A stretch of 64,000 nt of DNA, taken from Rhodanobacter panaciterrae (GTDB lineage Bacteria; Pseudomonadota; Gammaproteobacteria; Xanthomonadales; Rhodanobacteraceae). The position numbers were made by a program, and so were the translations under genes. Of the stretch, positions 25,285 through 36,771 are shown one piece after another. The DNA lies in assembly GCF_014651895.1 (NCBI RefSeq), contig NZ_BMXT01000002.1, forward strand, positions 372,001-436,000. Reading direction: 5' to 3'. The notes under the pieces are model-generated. The model worked only from the letters and a program-made list of their open reading frames with translations. It was not told the DNA's origin and made no database searches. The stretch's first letter is position 1; each line of letters begins with the position of its first letter.

Positions 25285-26478
25285 ATGAACCGCCGCCACG
25301 ATATCGACGCACTGCGCGTCCTCGCCTTCGGTCTGCTGATCCTCTATCACGCCGGCATGATCTATGTGGCACCCACCAGCGACTGGGGTTTCACGCTCAA
25401 GAGCAGCCACTTGGCCGAATGGCTGCAATACCCGATGCTGTTCCTCAATCGCTGGCGGATGGAGTTGCTGTTCCTGATCTCGGGGCTGGCCGTGCATTTC
25501 ATGCGGGGCAAGATCGGCTTGCCCGGCCTGGCATGGAAGCGGACAGTGCGACTGTTGCTGCCGCTGGTGTTCGGCATGCTGGTGGTGATTCCGATCCAGC
25601 CGTATGTGGGCGGGCTGGCCGATCATGCGATCGAGCCAGGTTTCGGGACATTCCTGCTGCATTACTGGACGCATGGCTACAAGGATTACGGGCTGACTTG
25701 GGAACACCTGTGGTATCTGCCCTATCTGTGGCTCTTCACGATGTTGCTGTTGCCGTTGCTGCCGCTGCTGGAATCGCGTCTCGGCCAGCGCCTGCGCGCG
25801 GCTTGCCTGCGGCTGCGCGGCGCGAGTCTGCTAGTCCATCCGGTGCTGCCGCTGTTCGCGTATGGCGTGCTGCTGTCCTGGCGTTATCCGGAAACGCACG
25901 CGCTGGTCGGCGACTGGTACGCGCTGGCGCTGTACGCCACGATGTTTTTCTACGGCTACCTGCTGGGTACCGATGACGGCCTGTGGGCCGAACTGGCGCG
26001 CCTGCGGCGCGTCACGCTGCCGCTGGCGCTGGCCTGCTTCGCGGCGTATCTGTGCCTCGACCGGTTCGCCGGTCAGTTCATCCACGCGCGGGCGGCCGTC
26101 ATCGTCGTCAAGCTGCTCACGGTCTGGCTGCACTACAGCTACACCTGGATCGCGATTGCCGCCATCCTCGGCTGGGGACACGCGCTGCTCAACCGTCCGT
26201 TCCGCTGGCTGCCGTATGCGCGCGAGGCGGTCTATCCGTGGTACGTGCTGCACCAGAGTCTGTTGCTGTTCTTCGCCTGGCAGTTGCTGCCGCTGGGTTT
26301 GGGGCCTGTCGCCGAGCCGGCGCTGATTCTGCTCGGCACGATCGGCGGCTGCGCAGTGCTGCATGAGTTCGTGATACGCCGCACGTGCTGGCTGCGACCG
26401 TTGTTCGGACTGGATGCATTGCCTTCACGGTCTGTCGCAACAACAGCTCCGCAACGGTTGGCCGATGATCTCGCCTGA
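25285..26478 (+). CDS. Acyltransferase 3 family membrane protein
   Basis: A 397-residue membrane O-acyltransferase-like protein with about ten helices. The N-terminus RRHDIDALRVLAFGLLILYHAG has the Arg, Asp and His typical of acyltransferase 3 (OafA/OpgC) proteins. ATG 25285 is preceded by GGAG nine bases upstream; a longer reading frame reaching back to 24094 overlaps the LytTR gene and is rejected. It probably transfers a short acyl group onto a glycan or other periplasmic acceptor. Divergence from the LytTR regulator suggests regulation by it. Confidence 0.85.
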   Translation: MNRRHDIDALRVLAFGLLILYHAGMIYVAPTSDWGFTLKSSHLAEWLQYPMLFLNRWRMELLFLISGLAVHFMRGKIGLPGLAWKRTVRLLLPLVFGMLVVIPIQPYVGGLADHAIEPGFGTFLLHYWTHGYKDYGLTWEHLWYLPYLWLFTMLLLPLLPLLESRLGQRLRAACLRLRGASLLVHPVLPLFAYGVLLSWRYPETHALVGDWYALALYATMFFYGYLLGTDDGLWAELARLRRVTLPLALACFAAYLCLDRFAGQFIHARAAVIVVKLLTVWLHYSYTWIAIAAILGWGHALLNRPFRWLPYAREAVYPWYVLHQSLLLFFAWQLLPLGLGPVAEPALILLGTIGGCAVLHEFVIRRTCWLRPLFGLDALPSRSVATTAPQRLADDLA

Positions 26479-26500
26479 GCTCAGCCTCCACTCGCCATGA

Positions 26501-26785
26501 TCAAACCCAGAGATGCTCGACCCGAGCGACCTGATCCAGCCAGACGCGCCGGTTCCACTCCGGCACGTCTGGGCGTTGCAGCTTCACCTGGGCGTTGAGC
26601 CCTTCATGTTGGTCGGTGTCTCGACACATCTGCATGTTCGGCCGCGCGCTGACCACACCATCGCAACTGCAGCCATCCTGCATGACCAGCACCACATGAC
26701 CATGGGCCGGCAGCTGATCGATCAACGATTCAAGCTTGCGGATGCTGGCCTGATCGGTATAGACGTGTTGCGCCTGGCTGCCCAT
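26501..26785 (-). CDS. DUF3247 family protein
   Basis: A 94-residue cytosolic protein: MGSQAQHVYTDQASIRKLESLIDQLP, then a small beta part (HVVLVMQDGCSCDGVVSARPNMQMCRDTDQHEG). This is the DUF3247 pattern, a family almost confined to Xanthomonadales and thus a useful taxonomic marker. Function unknown. Start ATG 26785 is preceded by a purine-rich GGGGGTGAG. Confidence 0.85.
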   Translation of the reverse strand: MGSQAQHVYTDQASIRKLESLIDQLPAHGHVVLVMQDGCSCDGVVSARPNMQMCRDTDQHEGLNAQVKLQRPDVPEWNRRVWLDQVARVEHLWV

Positions 26786-26945
26786 GAAACTCACCCCCGC
26801 ACGATTCGGTGAACCCTGACCGTAGTCGGCGTCCCGGTAAGATCGCGTCAATTCGCCCGTCTGGCAGCTGAATGACCGGTGCGCCCCCCGGCACTTTGCC
26901 GGTGGTCGCGGCAGCCGGATAATGGCCGCCCCGCAAGGACACCCG

Positions 26946-28211
26946 ATGCCATCTGCCACTTCGCCGACAGCGGGCTCGCTGCGCCAACACCATGCGTTTG
27001 TCGCGTTCTGGTTCGCCCGGATCGCCTCCGGTTTCGGCTTCCAGATGCTGTCGGTGGCGGTGGGCTGGCAGATCTACGCGATCACCGGCCGCGCATTCGA
27101 CCTCGGACTGATCGGACTGGTGCAGTTCGTGCCGTCGGTGCTGCTGGCGTTGCCGGCCGGGCATGTCGCCGACCAGTTCGAGCGGAGGCGCATCGTGCTG
27201 TTCGGGCAGATCGTGGAATGGATCGCGATCGCCGTGCTGGCTGGCTTGAGTCTCGCGCACGGCATCCACGAGATTGGCATCCTGCTGCTGGTGTTCGTGA
27301 TCGGTATCGCCAAGGCGTTCGAATTTCCGGCGCTGCAGTCGATGCTGCCGGCGCTGGTACCGGCGGAGATCCTGCCGCGGGCGATGGCGGTGAACGCGTC
27401 GGCCGGACAGGCGGCGATGATCATGGGCCCGGCGCTGGGCGGTTTGCTGTACGTCGCCGGCCCGGGCGTGGTGTATTCCGTCTGCGGTGCGTTGTATCTG
27501 GTCTCGGTGGTGCTGATGGCCCGGCTGCGCTACGAGCAGGCACCGCCGAAGCGCGAACCGGCCACATTGAAGACGCTGTTCGCCGGCGTGCATTTCATCC
27601 GCGAGCGCAAGGACGTACTTGGCGTGATCTCGCTGGATCTGTTCGCCGTACTGCTGGGCGGCGCCACTGCGCTGTTGCCGATCTTCGCGAAGGACATCCT
27701 GCATACCGGCCCATGGGGGCTGGGCCTGCTGCGCGCGGCGCCGGCGGTCGGCGCGTTGCTGATGTCGGTGTGGCTGGCGCGGCACAGCATGCAGCGGCGG
27801 GTCGGCGCGATCATGTTTGCTTCGGTCGCCGGCTTCGGCGCGGCGACGCTGGTATTCGCGGTGTCCACCACGTTGTGGTTGTCGCTGATCGCGCTGTTCG
27901 CGCTGGGTGCGTTTGACATGGTCAGCATGGTGATCCGCGGCGCACTGGTGCAGCTGGATACGCCGGACGACATGCGCGGCCGGGTCAGCGCAGTGAATGC
28001 GATCTTCATCAACACCTCCAACCAGCTCGGCGAATTCGAGTCGGGCATGCTCGCCGCGTGGCTGGGTGCGGTGGGTGCCACGGTGATCGGCGGCATCGGT
28101 ACGCTGGTGGTGGTCGGCCTGTGGATGGGGATGTTCCCGAGTCTGCGCCGGCGCCAGCAGCTGCATGTGGCGGCGGCTGCGCCAGAGCAGCCGGCAGCAG
28201 ATATTCTCTGA
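26946..28211 (+). CDS. MFS transporter (EntS-like exporter)
   Basis: A 421-residue inner-membrane MFS protein with twelve predicted helices. It starts HHAFVAFWFARIASGFGFQMLSVAVGWQIYAITG and has the motif-A region HVADQFERRRIVLFGQ between helices 2 and 3. The closest type is the enterobactin-exporter/MFS_3 class of putative small-molecule or siderophore exporters. AAGGA precedes ATG 26946; an upstream ATG at 26922 lacks one. Substrate unknown. Confidence 0.88.
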   Translation: MPSATSPTAGSLRQHHAFVAFWFARIASGFGFQMLSVAVGWQIYAITGRAFDLGLIGLVQFVPSVLLALPAGHVADQFERRRIVLFGQIVEWIAIAVLAGLSLAHGIHEIGILLLVFVIGIAKAFEFPALQSMLPALVPAEILPRAMAVNASAGQAAMIMGPALGGLLYVAGPGVVYSVCGALYLVSVVLMARLRYEQAPPKREPATLKTLFAGVHFIRERKDVLGVISLDLFAVLLGGATALLPIFAKDILHTGPWGLGLLRAAPAVGALLMSVWLARHSMQRRVGAIMFASVAGFGAATLVFAVSTTLWLSLIALFALGAFDMVSMVIRGALVQLDTPDDMRGRVSAVNAIFINTSNQLGEFESGMLAAWLGAVGATVIGGIGTLVVVGLWMGMFPSLRRRQQLHVAAAAPEQPAADIL

Positions 28212-28262
28212 CGTTCCAGCCGCACGGCACCGTGCGTGTCTGCCGCCATCCGGAGCCGTACC

Positions 28263-29180
28263 GTGATCACCACGTCGCCGAGCGAATTCCTCGAAGCCTA
28301 TGCCGCGCTGGCCCCGTTGCCGGATGCCGCGGCCACCGCGCGGGCGGCGTATCTGGTCGCCCCGGCCGAGTTCACGCTGGCGACGGAATCGGCGCGCGAC
28401 AACCGCTACATGGACATGAGCCTCACGGTCGATCCGTTGAAGGCGCTGGCCCAGCACAGCGCACTGGCGCAGGCCTTGCGCGGCGACTGCCCGGTGATCA
28501 CGTTTCCCGGCAATCCGGCCACGCCCGACGCGGTATTTCCCAACAACGTGTTCGGCACCGCGCCCGGCCGGCTGATCATCGGCCGCATGCGTCACGCCGT
28601 GCGTCAGCGCGAAGCCGAGCGCACCGACATCCGCAACTTCTTCGGCGACGTACTGGGCTACGACGAGATCGACCTGTCCGGCTGCGAGGATCTGGTCGCC
28701 GAACTGACCGGCTCGCTGATCATCGATCGTGTGCGCGGCGTCGGTTACTGCGGCCTCAGCGAACGCTGCGACCTGGCCGGCGCGCACGCGATGCACCAGG
28801 CGTTCGATCTGCGCCTGACGTTCTGTTTCGAGCTGGCCGAATTCGAATACCACACCAATGTAGTGCTGGCCCTGCTGGCCAGCCGCGCCGCGATCATCGC
28901 CGCCGATGGCTTCCGCGACCCGGCCGTGCCGCAGGCAATCGCCAAGGCCTACGGCGACCGCGCGATCTGGCTGACTCCGGCACAGAAGCAGGCGTATGCC
29001 GGCAATGCGATCACCCTGTCCGACGAGCGCGTGTGGATGAGCGCCTGCGCCGTCTCCTCGCTGACCGACGAGCAGATCGAGGCGCTGAGCGGCTACGGTT
29101 TTGCGGTCGGCGCGGTGGACCTGAGCGAGATCGAGAAAGCCGGCGGTAGCTTGCGCTGCTGTGTGGGCGAGATTTACTGA
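28263..29180 (+). CDS. Amidinotransferase-fold hydrolase (arginine deiminase/CtlX-like)
   Basis: A 305-residue member of the guanidine-modifying (amidinotransferase) superfamily. Seen are FPNNVFG (about residue 93-99, with the FPNN motif of CtlX-type hydrolases), a central Glu/Asp region, the catalytic His in EFEYHTNVVLALL, and the C-terminal nucleophile Cys in GGSLRCCVGEIY. It probably acts on arginine, citrulline or a related guanidino/ureido compound in the cytosol. The start GTG 28263 has GGAG seven bases upstream; a GTG at 28236 lies in a perfect short palindrome and has none. Confidence 0.75.
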   Translation: MITTSPSEFLEAYAALAPLPDAAATARAAYLVAPAEFTLATESARDNRYMDMSLTVDPLKALAQHSALAQALRGDCPVITFPGNPATPDAVFPNNVFGTAPGRLIIGRMRHAVRQREAERTDIRNFFGDVLGYDEIDLSGCEDLVAELTGSLIIDRVRGVGYCGLSERCDLAGAHAMHQAFDLRLTFCFELAEFEYHTNVVLALLASRAAIIAADGFRDPAVPQAIAKAYGDRAIWLTPAQKQAYAGNAITLSDERVWMSACAVSSLTDEQIEALSGYGFAVGAVDLSEIEKAGGSLRCCVGEIY

Positions 29181-29224
29181 TCCATCGATCGCCAATCCTT
29201 TCCCGTTGCACCACGGAGCGCCTC

Positions 29225-29893
29225 ATGATCACCGTTCACCATCTGAACAATTCGCGCTCGCAGCGCATCCTGTGGCTGCTGGAAGAGCTCGGCGTGCCGT
29301 ACGAGATCAAGCGCTACCAGCGCGATCCGAAAACCATGCTGGCACCGCCGGAATTGCGCGCGGTGCATCCGCTGGGCAAGTCACCGGTGATCACCGATGG
29401 CGAGCTCACCCTGGCCGAATCCGGCGCGATCATCGAATACCTCGCCGACCGCTACGGCGCCGGCATGCTGATCCCCACGCCCGGCACGCCGGAACGGCTG
29501 CGCTGCAACTACTGGCTGCATTACGCCGAGGGCTCGGCGATGCCGCCGCTGCTGCTGAAGCTGGTGTTCCGCAAAGTCGAGAGCGCACCCGCGCCGTTCT
29601 TCGTGAAGCCGATTGCCAAGGGCATCGCACACAAGGTGATGAGCAGCTTTGTCGATCCACAACTCAAGCTGCACCTGGATTATCTGGAAGGTGAGCTGGG
29701 CAAAAGCGAATGGTTTGCCGGCGACGCGTTCAGTGCGGCCGACATCCAGCTGAGCTTTCCACTCGAAGCCTTCGCGGCACGCGGAGGACTGGACGCCGGC
29801 TACCCGCGCTTGTCGGCGTTCCTGCAACGCATCCATGCACGACCGGCGTATCAGCGTGCCCTGCAGCAGGGTGGCGAATACCGGCTGGGCTGA
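29225..29893 (+). CDS. Glutathione S-transferase family protein
   Basis: A 222-residue GST. The N-terminal thioredoxin-like domain (VHHLNNSRSQRILWLLEELGVPYEI, the SxxP/TEWR-type fold with HPLGKSPVITDG and the ES of LAESGAIIEYLADR that binds glutathione) is followed by the helical C-terminal domain. The active-site Ser is plausible at NNSRSQ. It conjugates glutathione to electrophiles or acts as a peroxidase; the substrate is unknown. Confidence 0.93.
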   Translation: MITVHHLNNSRSQRILWLLEELGVPYEIKRYQRDPKTMLAPPELRAVHPLGKSPVITDGELTLAESGAIIEYLADRYGAGMLIPTPGTPERLRCNYWLHYAEGSAMPPLLLKLVFRKVESAPAPFFVKPIAKGIAHKVMSSFVDPQLKLHLDYLEGELGKSEWFAGDAFSAADIQLSFPLEAFAARGGLDAGYPRLSAFLQRIHARPAYQRALQQGGEYRLG

Positions 29894-29979
29894 ACGGTTC
29901 AGTGCTGCAGGCATCGCTGTTTACGCGTCGCTCACGACGCCACTGGCAGCCTGTGACATCTGAGCCAATGGAGAACGCC

Positions 29980-30312
29980 ATGCGCAACCGTGATATCGAA
30001 CGCCAGATCCGCGACACCGCCGACCACGCCGGCGAACGTGCGCGCCATTACGCTGACGGCGCTGCCAGCACTGCGCAGAGCCTGCTCGAGCGTGGCCGTC
30101 GCCGCATCAACGAGCGCTTCGGCAGAAGCAGCAAGCAGTACGGCCAGCAGTTGACCCAGGCTGCCGAGGATTTTGCCGACGAGGCGAATTACCACTACCG
30201 CCGGTTGCGTCGTCAGGTCAACCGCCATCCAGCCGCCACGGTGGCGATCGTCGCCGGCACCATCGGTGCATTCCTGTTGTTGCGCCGCGCGTTTCGCAGC
30301 GACGACGAGTAG
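29980..30312 (+). CDS. DUF883 (ElaB/YqjD-like) inner-membrane anchored protein
   Basis: A 110-residue protein with a long amphipathic helical N-terminal part (RNRDIERQIRDTADHAGERARHYADG), a basic segment and a single C-terminal hydrophobic helix (HPAATVAIVAGTIGAFLLLRRAF), the topology of ElaB/YqjD ribosome-associated proteins. ATG 29980 has GGAG seven bases before it. It probably sits at the inner membrane. The gene ends at a strong terminator. Confidence 0.8.
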   Translation: MRNRDIERQIRDTADHAGERARHYADGAASTAQSLLERGRRRINERFGRSSKQYGQQLTQAAEDFADEANYHYRRLRRQVNRHPAATVAIVAGTIGAFLLLRRAFRSDDE

Positions 30313-30331
30313 GCGCCATGCATCAACGCAG

Positions 30332-30361
30332 AAAGGCCGGACGAGTGATCGTCCGGCCTTT
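30332..30361 (+). terminator. Rho-independent terminator
   Basis: AAAGGCCGGAC (30332-30342) and GTCCGGCCTTT (30351-30361) form a perfect 11-bp stem, ending in TTT CCGTTTG. It follows the DUF883 gene by 19 bases. Confidence 0.85.
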
Positions 30362-30419
30362 CCGTTTGTGCTGACGAAACGGCTCATCGATCGTGGAAAG
30401 TCCACTTCAGCGCGACAGC

Positions 30420-31268
30420 TCAGCGACCAGTGTGCGGCTGCTCGCTCACCACGTGGTCGAGCACCCACACCACGAACGGGCCGTCGGCGCCGGAGAACAC
30501 GTAGCGGGAGCCCGGGTCCTTGGACGGGTTATCCATTTTCACGTCCGAGCGATACGCCTTGACGACCAGCTCGTAGTCGTTGCCCTCGACATAGTTGAAG
30601 CCCTGGATGCGACCATGCCAGTTCCTCCACGGGCCGTTCTCGCTCTCGCGCACGCGGTAGCAGTAACCCGAGGAGTCGTCGCAGGGCACCGTGTGCGAGC
30701 CGATCCATACCGTGCGGGTCACGCTGCGTCTGCCCGGCGCGATGGCGACAGGTGCTGCACTGCCGGCGTCGCTCATGGTGGTGTTGATGACGACGCGACG
30801 ATTCGGCGCCAGGCAGGCGATCAGCCTCGTGCCCTTCTGATCCGGGCAGTCGACCACGGGATTGGTCGCTCCACGGCCTTCAGTCTGAATCACCCCGGCC
30901 GGCACGCCATGCGTCACCAGGTAATCGCGTACCGCCTCGGCGCGTTGCGCGGAAAGCTTCCGGTTGGCCTGCTCGCTGCCGATCCGGTCGGTGTAGCCCA
31001 GCACCTGCACCGAGTCGATCTGCGCTGCGGCCTTCAGCTTGTCGGCCAGCGCGTCCAGCTCGGTATTGTCGGCGGATCTCAGCCGCCCCTTGCCGAACGC
31101 GAACAGCGCATCGGCCGACAGGCTCTGCTGCTGCGCCGGCATGGCGGCGGGCGCCACTTGTGGCTCCGGTGGCAACGGAGTCGGTTGTGGGGCCTCCGTG
31201 TGGCAGCCGGCCAGCGCCAGCGTGACGGCGCCGCCGAGGAGGTAAACGTACGGACGTAGGGTTTGCAT
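30420..31268 (-). CDS. OmpA-family lipoprotein with C-terminal DUF4377 domain
   Basis: A 282-residue outer-membrane lipoprotein. The signal (MQTLRPYVYLLGGAVTLALAGC) ends in the lipobox LAGC. A Pro-rich linker leads to an OmpA peptidoglycan-binding domain (about 50-165): FAFGKGRLRSADNTELDALA, VQVLGYTDRIGSEQANRKLSAQRAEAVRDYL, LAPNRRVVI. The last 100 residues match DUF4377 (VWIGSHTVPCDDSSGYCYRV, WHGRIQGFNYVEGNDYELVV). The combination ties a small accessory fold to the cell wall. ATG 31268 follows GAGGA by six bases. Confidence 0.87.
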   Translation of the reverse strand: MQTLRPYVYLLGGAVTLALAGCHTEAPQPTPLPPEPQVAPAAMPAQQQSLSADALFAFGKGRLRSADNTELDALADKLKAAAQIDSVQVLGYTDRIGSEQANRKLSAQRAEAVRDYLVTHGVPAGVIQTEGRGATNPVVDCPDQKGTRLIACLAPNRRVVINTTMSDAGSAAPVAIAPGRRSVTRTVWIGSHTVPCDDSSGYCYRVRESENGPWRNWHGRIQGFNYVEGNDYELVVKAYRSDVKMDNPSKDPGSRYVFSGADGPFVVWVLDHVVSEQPHTGR

Positions 31269-31427
31269 GGTCATTCCTCATGTGTCGAATGACTATCGGA
31301 AATCACCCGCGATAGCGGGCATCACCGAAGCCGTCGCCGTCCATCACCGGTTCCCCCACGCCCTGCAGGATATAGCGGCTGACCGCTGCGCCGGGTGCAG
31401 CGGAGGTGAAGAAAACCGTTCGGGCAT

Positions 31428-31457
31428 AAAAAAACCCCGCCGAAGCGGGGCTTTTCT
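31428..31457 (-). terminator. Rho-independent terminator of aceE
   Basis: Reading leftward from aceE: GCCCCGCTTCGGCGGGG (CCCCGC 31435-31440, GCGGGG 31445-31450) followed by a run of seven T. It lies 18 bases beyond the aceE stop. The A/T runs on both sides make it bidirectional in principle. Confidence 0.9.
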
Positions 31458-31474
31458 TGCGCATGACCGACTAC

Positions 31475-34168
31475 TTACTGACCCATCGGATTGGGCCGGT
31501 CCGGATCGAGCTTGTATTCCTTGATCGCGCGACTGACATCCTTCGCATTCATCTTGCCGTCCTTCGCCAGTGCGGCCAGCGCGGCATGCGCGATCCAGTA
31601 CCGGTCGACCTCGAAGAAGTCGCGCAGATGCGCACGCGTATCCGAACGACCGAAGCCGTCGGTGCCGAGCACGGTGTAGCGCATGCCATCGGGCATGAAC
31701 GCGCGGATCTGGTCGGCGAATTCACGCACGTAGTCAGAGGCGGCAATGGCCGGACCCTGACGGCCGTCGAGCAATCCGGTGACATACGGTACGCGCTGCT
31801 CCGCTTCCGGATGCAGACGATTCCAGCGCTCGGCATCGAAGCCGTCGCGGCGCAGCTCGATGAAGCTGGGGCACGACCAGATGTCGGACTTCACGCCGAA
31901 ATCCTTCTCCAGCAGCTCGGCCGCCGCGATCACTTCGCGCAGGATCGTGCCCGAGCCGAGCAGCTGCACGCGCGGCTCGCCCTTCTTCGGCTTGCCGCCA
32001 TCCTTGAACAGGTACATGCCCTTGATGATGCCGTCCTCGACACCTTGCGGCAGGTCGGGATGGTTGTAGTTCTCGTTCATCACGGTGATGTAGTAGTAGA
32101 TGTCCTCCTGCTCCTGCATCATCCGGCGCGTGCCGTCCTGCAGGATCACCGCGACCTCGTACGAGAACGTCGGGTCGTACGACTTCACGTTCGGGATCGC
32201 GCCGGACATCAGATGCGAATGGCCGTCCTCATGCTGCAGGCCCTCGCCGTTGAGCGTGGTGCGGCCGGCGGTACCGCCGATCAGGAAGCCGCGCGAGCGC
32301 ATGTCGCCCGCGGCCCAGCACAGATCGCCGATGCGCTGGAAACCGAACATCGAGTAGTAGATGAAGAACGGCAGCATCGCCTGGTTGCTGATCGAATAGC
32401 TGGTCGCCGCGGCCATCCACGAGGCCATGCCGCCGGCCTCGCTGATGCCTTGCTGCAACACCTGGCCCTTCTGGTCCTCGCGGTAATACAGCAGCTGGTC
32501 GGAATCCTGCGGCCTGTACTTCTGGCCGAACGGCGCATAGATGCCGATCTGGCGGAACATGCCTTCCATGCCGAACGTGCGCGCCTCGTCGGCGACGATC
32601 GGCACCACGCGCTCGCCGAGCTGCTTGTCGCGCAGCAGCAGGTTGATGCCGCGCACCAGCGCCATCGTGGTGGAGATTTCGCGCTCGCCGGTACCCTTGG
32701 TGATCTGCTCGAAGGCGGCCAGCTCCGGCGTCTTCAACTTCGCCTCGGCCTTGCGCCGGCGCTGCGGCAGGAAGCCGCCGAGCGCCTTGCGCCGATCCAG
32801 CATGTACTGCACTTCCGGCGAGTCCTTGCCCGGGTGGTAGTACGGCACGTCCTTCAGCTTATCGTCGCTGATCGGGATCTGGAAACGGTCGCGGAAATGC
32901 CGCACCGCTTCCTCGTCCAGCTTCTTCTGCTGGTGGGTCGGGTTCTGCGACTCGCCGGCCGCGCCCATGCCGTAACCCTTCACCGTCTTGGCCAGGATCA
33001 CTGTCGGCATGCCCTTGGTATTCGACGCCGCGTGGTAGGCCGCGTAGACCTTGTGCGGATCGTGGCCGCCGCGGTTCAGCCGCCAGATGTCGTCGTCGCT
33101 CAAGTTGGCGACCATCTCGCGCGTCTCCGGGTACTTGCCGAAGAAATGCTCGCGCGTATACGCGCCGCCGAACGCCTTGCATGCTTGGTATTCGCCATCG
33201 ACGGTTTCCATCATCAGCTTGCGCAGCACGCCCTTGGTGTCGCGCGCGAGTAGCGGATCCCAGTAGCTGCCCCAAGCCAGCTTGATCGCATTCCAGCCGG
33301 CGCCACGGAACACACCTTCCAGTTCCTGGATGATCTTGCCGTTGCCACGCACCGGGCCGTCCAGCCGCTGCAGGTTGCAGTTGATCACGAAGATCAGGTT
33401 GTCCAGGCCTTCGCGGCCAGCCAACGAGATCGCGCCGAGCGACTCCGGCTCGTCGGTTTCGCCGTCGCCGAGGAAGCACCATATCTTGCGGTCGCTCTTC
33501 GGCATCAGGCCGCGGTGTTCCAGATACTTGAAGAACTGCGCCTGATAGATCGCCTGGATCGGACCCAGACCCATCGACACCGTCGGCACCTGCCAGTAGT
33601 CCGGCATCAGCCACGGATGCGGATACGACGACAGCGCGCGGCCCTTGCCGACCACTTCCATGCGGAACAGATCCATCTGCTCCTCGTCGATGCGGCCTTC
33701 GAGGAACGAGCGTGCGTAGACGCCCGGGCTGGAATGCCCCTGGTGAAAGACCAGATCGCCCGGATGGTCCGCACTCGGCGCACGCCAGAAGTGATTGAAA
33801 CCGACGTCGTACAGCGTCGCGCTCGACGCGAAGCTGGCGATATGGCCGCCCAGCTCGCCCGGCTTGCGGTTCGCGCGCACCACCATCGCCATCGCATTCC
33901 AGCGGATCAACGTGCGGATGCGCCATTCCATCGCGGCATCGCCGGGGCTCTTGGCCTCCTGGCTGGGCGAAATCGTGTTGACGTATTCGGTGGTCGGATT
34001 GAACGGCAGGTAGCCGCCCGAACGACGGGTCGAATCGACCATGCGCTCGAGCAGGAAGTGCGCACGCTCGGTGCCATCGTGCTGGATCACCGCATCGAGC
34101 GAGTCGATCCACTCGCGGGTTTCGGTGGGGTCGATGTCCTGGTTGAGGATATCGTCGAGCTGATCCAT
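31475..34168 (-). CDS. aceE: Pyruvate dehydrogenase E1 component (homodimeric type)
   Basis: An 897-residue E1, close to E. coli AceE (887). It decarboxylates pyruvate with thiamine diphosphate and acetylates the lipoyl arms of E2. The ThDP motif is GDGETDEPESLG, with NLIFVINCNLQRLDGPV after it. The family start is MDQLDDILNQDIDPTETREWIDSL. ATG 34168 has GGAG eight bases upstream. The gene is isolated from aceF–lpdA (20 kb away) and stands alone with its own terminator. The upstream neighbour maeB also feeds pyruvate. Confidence 0.97.
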   Translation of the reverse strand: MDQLDDILNQDIDPTETREWIDSLDAVIQHDGTERAHFLLERMVDSTRRSGGYLPFNPTTEYVNTISPSQEAKSPGDAAMEWRIRTLIRWNAMAMVVRANRKPGELGGHIASFASSATLYDVGFNHFWRAPSADHPGDLVFHQGHSSPGVYARSFLEGRIDEEQMDLFRMEVVGKGRALSSYPHPWLMPDYWQVPTVSMGLGPIQAIYQAQFFKYLEHRGLMPKSDRKIWCFLGDGETDEPESLGAISLAGREGLDNLIFVINCNLQRLDGPVRGNGKIIQELEGVFRGAGWNAIKLAWGSYWDPLLARDTKGVLRKLMMETVDGEYQACKAFGGAYTREHFFGKYPETREMVANLSDDDIWRLNRGGHDPHKVYAAYHAASNTKGMPTVILAKTVKGYGMGAAGESQNPTHQQKKLDEEAVRHFRDRFQIPISDDKLKDVPYYHPGKDSPEVQYMLDRRKALGGFLPQRRRKAEAKLKTPELAAFEQITKGTGEREISTTMALVRGINLLLRDKQLGERVVPIVADEARTFGMEGMFRQIGIYAPFGQKYRPQDSDQLLYYREDQKGQVLQQGISEAGGMASWMAAATSYSISNQAMLPFFIYYSMFGFQRIGDLCWAAGDMRSRGFLIGGTAGRTTLNGEGLQHEDGHSHLMSGAIPNVKSYDPTFSYEVAVILQDGTRRMMQEQEDIYYYITVMNENYNHPDLPQGVEDGIIKGMYLFKDGGKPKKGEPRVQLLGSGTILREVIAAAELLEKDFGVKSDIWSCPSFIELRRDGFDAERWNRLHPEAEQRVPYVTGLLDGRQGPAIAASDYVREFADQIRAFMPDGMRYTVLGTDGFGRSDTRAHLRDFFEVDRYWIAHAALAALAKDGKMNAKDVSRAIKEYKLDPDRPNPMGQ

Positions 34169-34356
34169 GAAGATTCTCCGCGGCGCCATTGCGGCGCCAG
34201 GCTTGAGGGGGACTCCCGCCGTCGGGGATACGGCGAGTCAACGACTGAGTTTAGCCGTCACCAAGCATGAGCGCCAAATGGAGGCCCATTCGCCTGCGCA
34301 CGGATCGGCCTGTGCTGTGCCTCGGCCACGCATCGGCCGAGGCAATGCCTCATCAC

Positions 34357-36648
<2,292 letters not shown>

Positions 36649-36771
36649 CGGCGGCGATTTATCGAGGAAGGGAGTGGCAGCCGACACGGCGACTGACTGC
36701 CCGTGATGTTAGCACCGGGGCGGCCCTGACCGGCCCGTTCTTGCGACCTGATGACGCAGGCCGGAACGAGG

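Noticed and set aside
28221-28236. Palindrome CGCACGG-CA-CCGTGCG as terminator of the MFS gene
   Set aside because: Only 7-bp arms with a two-base loop, no T run, and it overlaps the start region of the next gene.
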